Shown: piece by piece, positions 24,474 to 31,908 of the stretch
Layout: every line of letters begins with the position of its first letter
How positions within the stretch are numbered: position 1 is the first letter of the stretch
Origin: an uncultured Cryomorphaceae bacterium
GTDB lineage: Bacteria; Bacteroidota; Bacteroidia; Flavobacteriales; Schleiferiaceae
Assembly: GCA_937120475.1 (NCBI GenBank)
Contig: CAKZJV010000008.1
Span: 1-64,000 of the forward strand
Direction: 5' to 3'
DNA: 64,000 nt
The notes under the pieces: generated by a model
Databases searched by the model: none
Told to the model about the DNA's origin: nothing
What the model saw: only the letters and a program-made list of their open reading frames with translations
Translations under genes and position numbers: made by a program

Positions 24474-25191
24474 AAGGGTTTAATTTTGGTTTGAGTTCTT
24501 TCACCAACTTTTGCCAGTACAGGTGCTCATAGAGGCTGCTCCATAGCATTCCAAATGAAAAGGCAAAAAGAAGCTCTTCAAGCGGTATTCCCAGTATCAG
24601 GATATGGCTTAAGGCATCCAGATTCCAGTACAGTTCTACATAATCAGGATAAAAGGGTAGTATGCTGCCGAAATAAAGGAAGTAGAGCAAGGTGAACAAC
24701 AGGCCTCCAATCCATATCTTACCTTTAAGGTCTGGGCGGCAGTACAAGGTGGCCAGTGCCCCGGTAAACATGGCAATGATGCCGCAGTAAATGTGGTGGA
24801 GTGTCGTGAAATAGGCCAGCAAGGCAAATACCAAGGCGGGCACTAACAGAATATAACGGTGGAGACGGTGCCGGGCATATTTTCTTTCCGATACAGGAAT
24901 TTCTATTAGATTACGCCTTTGAACGAGGCGGTACAGCACTGCACCTATACCTCCAATGGCGAAGGAAAAAATGAGGCTCTCAATATCGAAGCCGGTTTTT
25001 TCCGCCAGATGGAAAAGGGAGGGTGGCGACCAGTACTCAGGTACAAATAAAGGTTCGGTAAGCCCAAAGGGCATAGTAATGAGGCTCATATTGAGCATCA
25101 CTCGCCTGTAACCTGGCCTGGCCATATAAATGATGCCCCAAATAACCAGGATAATAAGCGACCATATGAACCAGACGTATTGTATGCTCAT
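24460..25191 (-). CDS. Lycopene-cyclase-domain-like membrane protein
   Basis: A 243-aa polytopic membrane protein with about seven helices. The final region LILGIPLEELLFAFSFGMLW matches the PxE(E)xxF-type motif of the heterodimeric/lycopene cyclase (CrtYc/d) family, and MPFGLTEPLFVPEYW is an earlier copy-like segment. No other carotenoid gene is in the window, so it may have been recruited for another job. It overlaps the NDH-2 gene by 14 bases. Similarity is at motif level only. Confidence 0.65.
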   Translation of the reverse strand: MSIQYVWFIWSLIILVIWGIIYMARPGYRRVMLNMSLITMPFGLTEPLFVPEYWSPPSLFHLAEKTGFDIESLIFSFAIGGIGAVLYRLVQRRNLIEIPVSERKYARHRLHRYILLVPALVFALLAYFTTLHHIYCGIIAMFTGALATLYCRPDLKGKIWIGGLLFTLLYFLYFGSILPFYPDYVELYWNLDALSHILILGIPLEELLFAFSFGMLWSSLYEHLYWQKLVKELKPKLNPYGSL

Positions 25192-25193
25192 AG

Positions 25194-26018
25194 TTAGTTG
25201 ATTATAGCGTTTTTAGTCCCTTTCATTTTCAGGTATTTCACCGTTTCCTTCACTGATAGTTGGCGGGTGGCATTGCCTGCCCTTATATAAAAGGCACTTG
25301 TATCTGCACCGCTCAGATATACTGGTTCTGCCGATGCTTCAATTTTCACCATGTAGATGGTTTGGCCATCCAGCTTGTGAAAGGAGGTGTTGCACAAGTG
25401 ACAATACTCCGTCCCCAAACTGGTGGTGACCAAATCAAAAATCCTACGTTCAAAACCATCTTCGTTTTTTTGCCAGAGGGTCATAAAATCCTTTTCAAGT
25501 CCCACTACCTCACCGCTGTCCTTTACACCAATCAGCAGGTAGCCGCCCTCTGCGTTCATAAAGCCCGCTATGGTCTTGGCAATTACTTCCTCAAGGTCTC
25601 TGTTGGTGGTTTTTTGCCGGAAATCATAGCGAATGGACGATTTGAATTCCACGTAATGGTTTTCACCAGCGGCAATGAGTTTTTCAGCATCTATACTATC
25701 AGGGGCTGCTTCTTCTTTTGCAGTAGCCTTTTTGCGCATCAGGCTTAGCCAAAAAAGGCCAGAAAGCAAACCCATAATGGCCCCTGCCACGATAAAAAGG
25801 TAAGCCATGGGCAACATGTGTATTGAAAAAGCATGGGTCAATTGAAAGAGAAGTCTTTCCCACATATCATTCATAGTGTCGCGCAGCCCATTTCCTGCAT
25901 TGACCGCCATGGCAAGCGGGTGTAGTAAAAAATAAAATACCAGCATACCTGCCGCTATGTGTGTAAGGAGCGCAAACAGATTTCGCTTTCTTGATATGTG
26001 GTGCATGATGCCGGCCAT
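25194..26018 (-). CDS. Membrane-anchored Schlafen AlbA_2 (AAA_4) domain protein
   Basis: A 274-aa protein. Two hydrophobic helices occupy about 14-38 and 70-92, then a short linker leads to an AlbA_2/Schlafen-core domain at about 110-265: ENHYVEFKSSIRYD, the glycine-rich GFMNAEGGYLLIGVKDSGEVVG, and ADTSAFYIRAGNATRQLS. AlbA_2 domains bind nucleic acid or nucleotide and appear in regulators and in tRNA/RNA nucleases of defence systems. Anchoring to the membrane is unusual. It lies 2 bases ahead of the lycopene-cyclase-like gene. The activity is not predictable. Confidence 0.8.
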   Translation of the reverse strand: MAGIMHHISRKRNLFALLTHIAAGMLVFYFLLHPLAMAVNAGNGLRDTMNDMWERLLFQLTHAFSIHMLPMAYLFIVAGAIMGLLSGLFWLSLMRKKATAKEEAAPDSIDAEKLIAAGENHYVEFKSSIRYDFRQKTTNRDLEEVIAKTIAGFMNAEGGYLLIGVKDSGEVVGLEKDFMTLWQKNEDGFERRIFDLVTTSLGTEYCHLCNTSFHKLDGQTIYMVKIEASAEPVYLSGADTSAFYIRAGNATRQLSVKETVKYLKMKGTKNAIIN

Positions 26019-26024
26019 TTCTTT

Positions 26025-26309
26025 CTACCGTTTTTCTTTACCTCTCAGTGAGAAATTGTAAAACCCGGCCACACAAGCTCCTACAAGCCAGGCAATAATA
26101 AAAGTCTGTACCAGGCCAATACCTGCCTCCCATAGGGGTACATCCATGCGTATCATGCCTGACGTGTCCAGCCCGTGCAGCAGGCTGTTAAAAAACTTTA
26201 TGGTACCCTCGCGGCCTACAGTGGCCATCACAATCATACAGCCCAGGTAGAGCAGGGCCCCAGTAAGGCCAAAGGCCATTCCCAATTTTTTGATATTTAG
26301 CTTGTTCAT
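26025..26309 (-). CDS. DUF5676 family small membrane protein
   Basis: A 94-aa two- or three-helix membrane protein of the DUF5676 type: KLGMAFGLTGALLYLGC, the central FFNSLLHGLDTSGM and the final WLVGACVAGFYNFSL. Members are encoded next to copper P-type ATPases and ArsR-like regulators. Function unknown. It sits between the AlbA_2 protein and the DUF2933-like protein in the same short-spaced operon. Confidence 0.8.
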   Translation of the reverse strand: MNKLNIKKLGMAFGLTGALLYLGCMIVMATVGREGTIKFFNSLLHGLDTSGMIRMDVPLWEAGIGLVQTFIIAWLVGACVAGFYNFSLRGKEKR

Positions 26310-26321
26310 AACATTTGATTT

Positions 26322-26540
26322 TTAATGATGAGAATGTTCTGATTTATTATTTGGATCCTTTTGTCCATGGCCGCCATGACCATGCGAATGGCCACGCATC
26401 ATAAAGAGGTGCGCAACAAAGAAGACCACCAGGAACAAAGCGAAAGTCAGGTCGGAGGTTACCCCGAAAAAGGGCAGTAAAAAGATGAGTAGGATGGGGG
26501 CCACACAAGCCAGCAGCATCCAAAGCCAATGATTTTTCAT
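26322..26540 (-). CDS. DUF2933-like small membrane protein with His-rich tail
   Basis: A 72-aa protein: two hydrophobic helices (WLWMLLACVAPILLIFLLPF and LTFALFLVVFFVAHLFMM) and a cytoplasmic or periplasmic tail with RGHSHGHGGHGQ. The layout fits DUF2933 proteins that accompany copper ATPases. The His-rich tail is a likely metal site. It lies 2 bases after the ArsR-type regulator's stop. Confidence 0.72.
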   Translation of the reverse strand: MKNHWLWMLLACVAPILLIFLLPFFGVTSDLTFALFLVVFFVAHLFMMRGHSHGHGGHGQKDPNNKSEHSHH

Positions 26541-26542
26541 AA

Positions 26543-26848
26543 TTATTCAATTTTATTATTAGTGATAAAACAACCAGAAAGGCATTTCACAAACGGGTCA
26601 TTAAAGCAAAGGCAGTAACTGGTTTGTCCACCTGTAACCCGCCTGCTAATTAACCCGCTATTTCGCATTACCGCCAGGTGGCGTGAAGTAGTAGGCTGAT
26701 CGATACCGAGGGACTGATACAAGCTCTTAACACTAAGGCCTTCCGTTTCGCAATTGCATAGAAGGTGAAACAATGCCACCCGCATAGGATGGCCTATAGC
26801 TTTCAGTTTTCCGGCTATTACTTCGTGTTCTTTTATTACATTACTCAT
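26543..26848 (-). CDS. ArsR-family metal-responsive repressor
   Basis: A 101-aa winged-helix protein of the ArsR/SmtB family: AIGHPMRVALFHLLCNCE (helix 1-2), LGIDQPTTSRHLAVMRNSGLISRR (recognition helix and wing). Cys residues occur in CNCE, in YCLCF and near the C-terminus (KCLSGC), possible sites for a soft metal or redox signal. It heads the genes running down from 26.5 kb, so it probably represses them. A 12-bp inverted repeat (26871-26915) lies directly upstream and is the best operator candidate. Confidence 0.88.
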   Translation of the reverse strand: MSNVIKEHEVIAGKLKAIGHPMRVALFHLLCNCETEGLSVKSLYQSLGIDQPTTSRHLAVMRNSGLISRRVTGGQTSYCLCFNDPFVKCLSGCFITNNKIE

Positions 26849-26870
26849 GCTTTTGAACTATTTTGTTAAA

Positions 26871-26915
26871 ACCCGGTACCCCATTGCTTTCATTTCCTTA
26901 ACCGGGGTACCGGGT
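26871..26915. promoter_or_regulatory. Perfect 12-bp inverted repeat upstream of arsR-type gene
   Basis: Arms ACCCGGTACCCC (26871-26882) and GGGGTACCGGGT (26904-26915) are exact reverse complements with a 21-base spacer, and each arm contains the palindrome GGTACC. It begins 23 bases before the repressor's start codon. It could be an ArsR operator or a hairpin terminating the HMA gene upstream; there is no long T run, which favours an operator. Confidence 0.55.
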
Positions 26916-26976
26916 GCCTTCCATCCCCCTAATGGAAAAGTGGATCAGACCCTCAATTATCTACCTTCCTGCACTG

Positions 26977-27213
26977 TCAGTTAACCGGTCCTTCAATAGC
27001 ATAACTGGTATTCTCCAGTGAAGCCTGAAGCGTGCTTAGGGAAATAGGAGTTTCCGATTCAACCTGTGCCAGCTTCTTTTTCAAATCTACTTTCACCGTT
27101 TTAACTTGAGGGAGAGCAGACAAATTTTGCTCTACCGCCTTTGCGCAACCACCACAATGCATACCGCGAATGTGGTAGGAATGCTTTGTATTTATACCTT
27201 TATTATCTGCCAT
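26977..27213 (-). CDS. HMA-domain copper chaperone-like protein
   Basis: A 78-aa CopZ-like protein: beta-alpha-beta-beta-alpha-beta fold with HIRGMHCGGCAKAVEQNL, whose GMHCGGC motif holds the two metal-binding Cys. It has no signal peptide, so acts in the cytoplasm, ferrying Cu(I) or another soft metal to exporters or regulators. It follows the SHOCT protein gene by 20 bases. Confidence 0.9.
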   Translation of the reverse strand: MADNKGINTKHSYHIRGMHCGGCAKAVEQNLSALPQVKTVKVDLKKKLAQVESETPISLSTLQASLENTSYAIEGPVN

Positions 27214-27233
27214 GGTGACTTAAACTTTTGTGT

Positions 27234-27449
27234 TTATTTTTTTAAGAGATTTTTTTTCCGGGCTTCAAACTCTTCTGAGTCAATCTCCCCGGCCGCATAC
27301 CTCTTTTTAAGAATGTCAAGAGGGGTTTCCTTTTTCGTACGCTGTCCGGGCACGTCCCAGGGCGTTGCGAAAATCCATATCAAAAAAATGATCCATAGAA
27401 TCCACCATATCCAGTGCATTCCCCAATAATGATGTCCATCAAACCACAT
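27234..27449 (-). CDS. SHOCT-domain small membrane protein
   Basis: A 71-aa protein: one very Trp-rich membrane helix (WGMHWIWWILWIIFLIWIF) followed by a SHOCT domain, LDILKKRYAAGEIDSEEFEARKKNL, at the C-terminus. SHOCT helices mediate oligomerisation. Similar proteins are encoded in most metal-resistance clusters of Bacteroidota. It is probably the first gene of the unit leading to the HMA chaperone. Confidence 0.82.
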   Translation of the reverse strand: MWFDGHHYWGMHWIWWILWIIFLIWIFATPWDVPGQRTKKETPLDILKKRYAAGEIDSEEFEARKKNLLKK

Positions 27450-27546
27450 AATTTTACGTTTTAAAGGGTTATTGATTTTTTGTTTTTACCACACAAGTAT
27501 ATGCTTATGTGCATAGCTATATGTGCTTTATTCCGGTTAATACTTG

Positions 27547-28125
27547 TCATATTTTGTCAAGCGGTATTCGCCTGGTAATGCCCAGTTTTTGGTATTCTCT
27601 CAGGCTCATACCGGTTTCTTTTTTAAACTGTTTGCTTAGTGCTGAAGGATTTTGATAACCAAGGCTATAGGCTATTTCGCTCAGGTTCATTCCACCATAT
27701 TCCACCAGTTCTTTGGCCCTTTCTATTTTTAGCAGCAGGCTGTAGCGTTCTATGGTTTTCCCGAAAACCCTGGAAAAATTCCTACTTAAGCTCCCGTAGT
27801 TCGCCTGCATTTTATCAACAAGGAACCCAGAGAGCTTTTGCTCCAGATTTGTATTCCAGATGTAATTGATCACCCAGCGTTTGGTCTGCTCGGCCAGCAG
27901 GGTTTACTTGTCCCATATGAGGCTAAACTCGTTTTCGCGAATAACCCGCTCTATATGGCTCCTGCTTATTTTCTGTGAAGAGTAGTTAATCACTACCCGG
28001 CCCAGTTCTATTTCCAAGATTTCTGCTCCGGCCCGCCTTAGCTCATCATTGAGCACCTTGAGGCATCGGCTGCAGATCATGCCCTTTACCCTGAATTCTT
28101 CTGTAATACGATTTTGATCTTTCAT
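27547..28125 (-). pseudogene. HMA-AraC metal regulator split by an in-frame TAA
   Basis: Two reading frames, 27904-28125 and 27547-27873, lie in the same frame. The first encodes a 73-aa HMA-like domain (VKGMICSRCLKVL, two Cys) and stops at TAA (27904-27906). Ten codons later the second encodes an AraC-type helix-turn-helix (LSEIAYSLGYQNPSALSKQF at its core). Bacteroidota have a well-known regulator of about 190 aa in which exactly these two domains are fused. Reading through the single stop gives a 191-residue protein of that layout, including the linker TLLAEQTKRW. It is best called a pseudogene or a split gene; the AraC part could restart at GTG 27871-27873. Without readthrough, metal sensing and DNA binding would be uncoupled. 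Confidence 0.78.
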
Positions 28126-28155
28126 GCTTTCTGTAAGTTGATAATACCGAAACTG

Positions 28156-28312
28156 TTGCCCTGATCATATCCAATGAAGAAAGATGCCCATACGAACCAC
28201 ACAGGTACAGATATGTACCCCAGGGCAAACACCTCATCAGGACTGCAGTTACAGCATACTCTAATGAGCACGTGCATCGCTAATTATACGAGCCGCAGAG
28301 GGTAATTGCCCT
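28156..28312. promoter_or_regulatory. Noncoding stretch with repeated TTGCCCT and a palindrome
   Basis: This part of the gap between the HMA-AraC gene and the His-rich gene has no open frame I trust. It contains TTGCCCT at 28156-28162 and 28306-28312, its reverse complement at 28222-28228, and the palindrome GGTACA-gata-TGTACC at 28204-28219. These could be binding sites for a regulator, but no function is shown. Confidence 0.35.
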
Positions 28313-28327
28313 AACAGAAAAGAAAGT

Positions 28328-28834
28328 CTAAATCAGGAAAGACTGATGGAGAATGCGAAGCTTAAAACCCGATGGTGCAGGCCTGGGAGGCGGCAACCAT
28401 TTTTGAAGGGGGTGAACCTCAACATTGGGGAGGTATTGGTTGACAAATACCGGCAAAAGAGCTACCGGATTATCAGCCGATTGAAAATCTACTGTATAAG
28501 GCTGAACCTGTTGCTGGAAAACCAGAAAGAAAGCGGTAGTAACATCGCTACAGCAGCCGTCATCACCTTGATCATCCTCTTGATGATGGCCGGAGTGGTT
28601 ATGATTATGGTGGTCATCTGATTGATGATCGTGATGGTGGCTATCGTGGTGGTGATCATCGGTGTGCTCATGCACTGTGGCATGATGTTCCACCTTGCCC
28701 GAATCGTGATGCTCACAACATTCAGCCAGAAAATTGCCCAGCCCGCACCAAATGCTAAGCATGTACACTCCCAGCATCGGCAACCCGAAGGCCGAAAGCA
28801 TTACTTTTCTTGATATGTTGCTTTTTGCATTCAT
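28328..28834 (-). CDS. HYC_CC_PP-like secreted protein with His/Asp-rich insert
   Basis: A 168-aa protein with an N-terminal hydrophobic signal or anchor, a CCEHH motif, a long His/Asp-rich segment (about 55-95, HDHQSDDHHNHNHSGHHQ), a second Cys pair DGCCSD and a Pro-rich end PPPRPAP followed by LRILHQSFLI. The order Cys motif, CC, PP, final hydrophobic LI matches the HYC_CC_PP protein at 37061-37477, with an added His-rich insert. It is probably an envelope copper-binding protein. Its promoter shares an operator-like palindrome with that relative. Confidence 0.7.
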   Translation of the reverse strand: MNAKSNISRKVMLSAFGLPMLGVYMLSIWCGLGNFLAECCEHHDSGKVEHHATVHEHTDDHHHDSHHHDHQSDDHHNHNHSGHHQEDDQGDDGCCSDVTTAFFLVFQQQVQPYTVDFQSADNPVALLPVFVNQYLPNVEVHPLQKWLPPPRPAPSGFKLRILHQSFLI

Positions 28835-28879
28835 TTTAACAAACAGCCTTAAAAATGCTAATTCTCAATGTTTAAAACC

Positions 28880-28893
28880 ATGACATTTGTCGT
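28880..28893. promoter_or_regulatory. Operator-like palindrome shared with the cus operon promoter
   Basis: ATGACATTTGTCGT, 46 bases upstream of the start codon at 28834. It matches 12 of 14 positions of the perfect palindrome ATGACTTTTGTCAT that lies 45 bases upstream of the HYC-cusACB operon. Identical placement at two metal genes argues for a common regulator. Confidence 0.6.
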
Positions 28894-28946
28894 CTTTTGG
28901 TGAAAATTACATCTTTTTTTGAGAAAAGCGAAACAGGATTGAGCTT

Positions 28947-28980
28947 GATGGCTTTACCGGATAAATCCTATTTCGCCATC
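28947..28980. promoter_or_regulatory. Symmetrical nested inverted repeat after the TRASH gene
   Basis: GATGGC, 6 bases, GGAT, 2 bases, ATCC, 6 bases, GCCATC: two nested exact inverted repeats around one centre. It lies about 40 bases past the stop of the TRASH lipoprotein (minus strand). It could be a transcript hairpin; no T run follows, so an operator is equally possible. Confidence 0.4.
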
Positions 28981-29018
28981 ACTTCTACCATTATTCACTT
29001 GATGCTCACAATCAGCTA

Positions 29019-29438
29019 TTATTTACTTTTAAAGGTTTCATAACTCTTCTGAGATTCAAAATACCCAACCGTGCCCTGCTCATCCAAAAGCACGATGTAA
29101 GCATCCACTTTATCAACCTTTTTACCGCTATGTGGGTCAATGGTCGTTCGGACCGTTTCTTGCTCATTGAGCTTCTTTACGCACATCTGGCAGCAGCCGT
29201 AATAGGTTTTACCATTTACCGGAACAGCTATTTGAGGCTTGCCCATATAGGCATCGTTAACCATACAGACCAACTCGTTAGGCACCTGGTCGCCTACCTC
29301 GTAATCCTGTTTATCAGTGGCTTGTGTTACGTCAGGCTGCTTTGCCTGCTCATTCTCCGGCTGAGATTGGGTATTGCAACCAAGGGCAGCAATCAAAAAG
29401 AACCCACCGGTCAATAATCTGAAAACTGAGTTTTTCAT
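29019..29438 (-). CDS. TRASH-domain lipoprotein
   Basis: A 139-aa lipoprotein (lipobox AALGC, residues 17-21) with an acidic spacer and a metal-binding TRASH-like treble-clef: LVCMVNDAYMG, then GKTYYGCCQMCVKKL, giving four Cys. The C-terminal part holds VDAYIVLLDEQGTVGYFES, the NosL-like strand pattern seen in copper lipoproteins. It would bind copper or a related metal in the periplasm. It is a stand-alone gene between the HYC-like gene and a DUF3347 gene. Confidence 0.78.
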   Translation of the reverse strand: MKNSVFRLLTGGFFLIAALGCNTQSQPENEQAKQPDVTQATDKQDYEVGDQVPNELVCMVNDAYMGKPQIAVPVNGKTYYGCCQMCVKKLNEQETVRTTIDPHSGKKVDKVDAYIVLLDEQGTVGYFESQKSYETFKSK

Positions 29439-29454
29439 TGTTTAATAATTAGTG

Positions 29455-29510
29455 CCTGCGGGCACAAACACGAACTTTAATCCAACCAAAATTTATGTCG
29501 TGCCCGCAGG
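29455..29510. promoter_or_regulatory. 11-bp inverted repeat between DUF3347 and TRASH genes
   Basis: CCTGCGGGCAC (29455-29465) and GTGCCCGCAGG (29500-29510) are perfect reverse complements with a 34-base AT-rich spacer. It starts 7 bases past the DUF3347 stop, so it could form a large hairpin in that transcript. It lacks a classical T run. Confidence 0.5.
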
Positions 29511-29516
29511 TCTTAG

Positions 29517-30032
29517 TTATTTAATGGTTTCTTTTACTTTGCCGCACCTCAGCATCTTATCGCCAAAGTAGGGGTTATTGATCTGCTTTTCATTGGCCAG
29601 CCAGTGCGCACCTTCGCCACCATTGGCCATGGGGCAAAACTCCACATATACTGCGCCCGCGCTTATGTCAGCCTTTTTCACCAAATCGGCCATGTGTGTG
29701 CTCAGTTCTGAAAAGGCCTTGCGCTGGGCTTCCAGCGATCCCGCTTTCATCACGTTGGTGGCACTTTTAATGGCATCATCAGCATTCTCAACCTTACTTA
29801 GTGCGGCCACCAGTTCTGCAGCTTTAGCTTCTGCCTCACCTGCATCTGAGGCTACCAGTGCATCTTTGAGGGCTATGTACTTTACATATGCCTGCCCCAG
29901 GTTTTCATTTTCAAATTCCGGAGCCATCTCATTTCCATGTGCACCGTTCATCTGGTGTTTCGAATGGTCGTGTTGTGCAAAAGCCCCAAGGCTCAAAACC
30001 GCCAGGCTTAACATCATTACTACTTTTTTCAT
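29517..30032 (-). CDS. Periplasmic DUF3347 protein
   Basis: A 171-aa protein with a cleaved signal peptide (LGAFAQHDHSKHQ) and a DUF3347 domain over most of its length, ending YVEFCPMANGG, GAHWL, NNPYFGDKMLRCGKV. The conserved Cys, Met and His are the likely copper ligands. It is the stand-alone version of the domain that terminates the CusB-like adaptor 79 bases upstream, and the two probably cooperate in handing copper to the efflux pump. Confidence 0.87.
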   Translation of the reverse strand: MKKVVMMLSLAVLSLGAFAQHDHSKHQMNGAHGNEMAPEFENENLGQAYVKYIALKDALVASDAGEAEAKAAELVAALSKVENADDAIKSATNVMKAGSLEAQRKAFSELSTHMADLVKKADISAGAVYVEFCPMANGGEGAHWLANEKQINNPYFGDKMLRCGKVKETIK

Positions 30033-30110
30033 CTTTACTGATTATTCAAATTATCAAAATCGGACACTGTTTTAATACTTTGGGAATGGGTCCGTTTCAT
30101 TCCGTTAATT

Positions 30111-31904
30111 TTATTTTATGCTATCTTCAACTTCTCCACATCCCAGCATAGCTTCACCGAAATAGGGGTTTTTAATTTCGCTTTCCAGGCTAAGCCAGTC
30201 GGCACCCTTGTTATTATCAGCCATGGGGCAAAACTGAACGTACAGGGTCTGGTCATAGGGTTTAAAAATCTTCGCAAGCATTTTCAGTTGTGAAGAGATC
30301 TCAATAAAGTGTTCTCTGACTTTTTTGATATCCTCTGTAGCCGAAGCTTTTCCTGCTGCCGATTCCAGGGCACTACTATGCTTCATCCATACATTGTGCG
30401 CCTCTCCAGTAAAGAGGGCCATATTTATTTTGCCCAGTTCCTGTTTTAGCTTTTTGGCATTAGCCTGTGCTTTGGAGGCATTGTCATTTACAAGGGCGTC
30501 CTTCATTTCCAGGTAAGCATCTATGACCGGTTTCAGGGCCTTTTTGGCTTTAGTACCTATGGTAATATCCTGCTTATGGGCGCTATGCCCGTCTTCTGAG
30601 CCGGCAGGGGCATTGCCCATACTGCCGTGGTTATGACCGGTCATGGCGGAGCCACCTTCCGGGTTCATCATGCTTGGCTTTCCGGCAAGTTGTGCTGCGG
30701 CATCAATGCTGAAGGTTCCACTTACAGCTATTTCTTCTCCGGGATCCAGGCCTTCTTTTACAATAAATCCTTCCCCCAATTCTGGCCCCAATACCACCTC
30801 GCGCATAATGAAGTTGACACCTTGGGCAGAGCTGCTTTTCATGTAAACTACAGAGCGTTCACCTGTCCACATTACTGCAGATTTTGGGATGACCAGGGCA
30901 TCTTCATTATACTCCAGGCTGGCATCTACCACGCCACTCGCAAACATCTCAGGCTTTAGCTTATTATTGGCGTTTCGCATTTCCACTCTGGCCTTGGCCA
31001 CCCTTGTTTTGGGATTTAATACCGGATCAAGAAATGTAATCTTACCGCTGAATTGCTCACCGGGGAGGGATTGTACTGTGAAGTTTACCCGGTCGCCCTC
31101 ATCAATCCATGGAAGGTCAGATTCATACACATCAAAAAGCACCCATACCTTACTGAGATCGGCAATTTCATAAATAGGTTCGCCTTTTCGGATATAGTCA
31201 CCCAGGTTCACTTTTTTGCTAATGACATAACCGGAAACATCAGCCACAATCGGGAAATTTTCAATCGTTTCATCAGCATTCAATATCCTCTCTATCTGGG
31301 ATTCGGATAATTTCCAGTTGCGCAATTTTTCAATGGCCGAACGGTAGAGGGCCGGTTGGCTTTCCTTGATTTTGCGAGCTTCAAAAACTTCTTCCTGGGC
31401 GGTTACCAGGTCAGGGGAATAGATGTGTGCCAGTAACTGGCCTTTTTTTACAAACTCACCGGTGTAGTTCACATTTAGATTTTCGATACGACCGGGGATG
31501 TGGCTGGTCTGGGAAAAAACGAGCCGTTCGTCTTCCTGCACTTTCCCGTTGAGGCGAACTTTTTTCAGCGGCTCCATAGCACCTGCTGTAGCCGTACGTA
31601 CGTTGGCCAATTGCATGGCTGTAGGCGACATGGATATGGCCATAGGATCCATCTCCGAACCGGCTTCATCCTCAAGCGGAATGAGATCCATGCCGCAGAT
31701 GGGGCAATCACCGGGTTCACTTTGCCGGATCTGAGGGTGCATGGAGCAGGTCCAGACGGTTTCTTCCCCAGCGGCCATTTCGGTGTGTTCATGTACTTCT
31801 TCAGTGGGCGTATCCTTGCCAGGAAAAATCAGCCAGCCCGCCAGCATACCGACAACAAGTGTGGCGGCAAGGCTTATCCAGAATGTTTTTTTATTGATAG
31901 GCAT
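30111..31904 (-). CDS. cusB: CusB-like RND periplasmic adaptor with metal-binding and DUF3347 domains
   Basis: A 597-aa membrane-fusion protein linking the inner-membrane pump to the outer-membrane channel. Layout: membrane anchor 8-28; heavy-metal-binding domain 50-78 (VWTCSMHPQIRQ, CPICGMDLIP); barrel-sandwich and hairpin at about 115-250 (HIPGRIENLNVNYTGEFVKK); beta-barrel and membrane-proximal domains to about 410; a His/Met-rich linker at 411-444; and a DUF3347 domain at about 455-597. The last two parts are additions to the classical CusB length of about 400. It starts 4 bases after the channel gene stops. The metal is most likely Cu(I)/Ag(I). Confidence 0.92.
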   Translation of the reverse strand: MPINKKTFWISLAATLVVGMLAGWLIFPGKDTPTEEVHEHTEMAAGEETVWTCSMHPQIRQSEPGDCPICGMDLIPLEDEAGSEMDPMAISMSPTAMQLANVRTATAGAMEPLKKVRLNGKVQEDERLVFSQTSHIPGRIENLNVNYTGEFVKKGQLLAHIYSPDLVTAQEEVFEARKIKESQPALYRSAIEKLRNWKLSESQIERILNADETIENFPIVADVSGYVISKKVNLGDYIRKGEPIYEIADLSKVWVLFDVYESDLPWIDEGDRVNFTVQSLPGEQFSGKITFLDPVLNPKTRVAKARVEMRNANNKLKPEMFASGVVDASLEYNEDALVIPKSAVMWTGERSVVYMKSSSAQGVNFIMREVVLGPELGEGFIVKEGLDPGEEIAVSGTFSIDAAAQLAGKPSMMNPEGGSAMTGHNHGSMGNAPAGSEDGHSAHKQDITIGTKAKKALKPVIDAYLEMKDALVNDNASKAQANAKKLKQELGKINMALFTGEAHNVWMKHSSALESAAGKASATEDIKKVREHFIEISSQLKMLAKIFKPYDQTLYVQFCPMADNNKGADWLSLESEIKNPYFGEAMLGCGEVEDSIK

Positions 31905-31908
31905 TGTC

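Noticed and set aside
24884-24895. A 12-base direct copy (CTTTCCGATACA) of the mnmE end, which could be the left attachment site
   Set aside because: It lies inside an intact reading frame, encoding ordinary residues of the lycopene-cyclase-like protein, and the match does not extend beyond 12 bases; chance is more likely.
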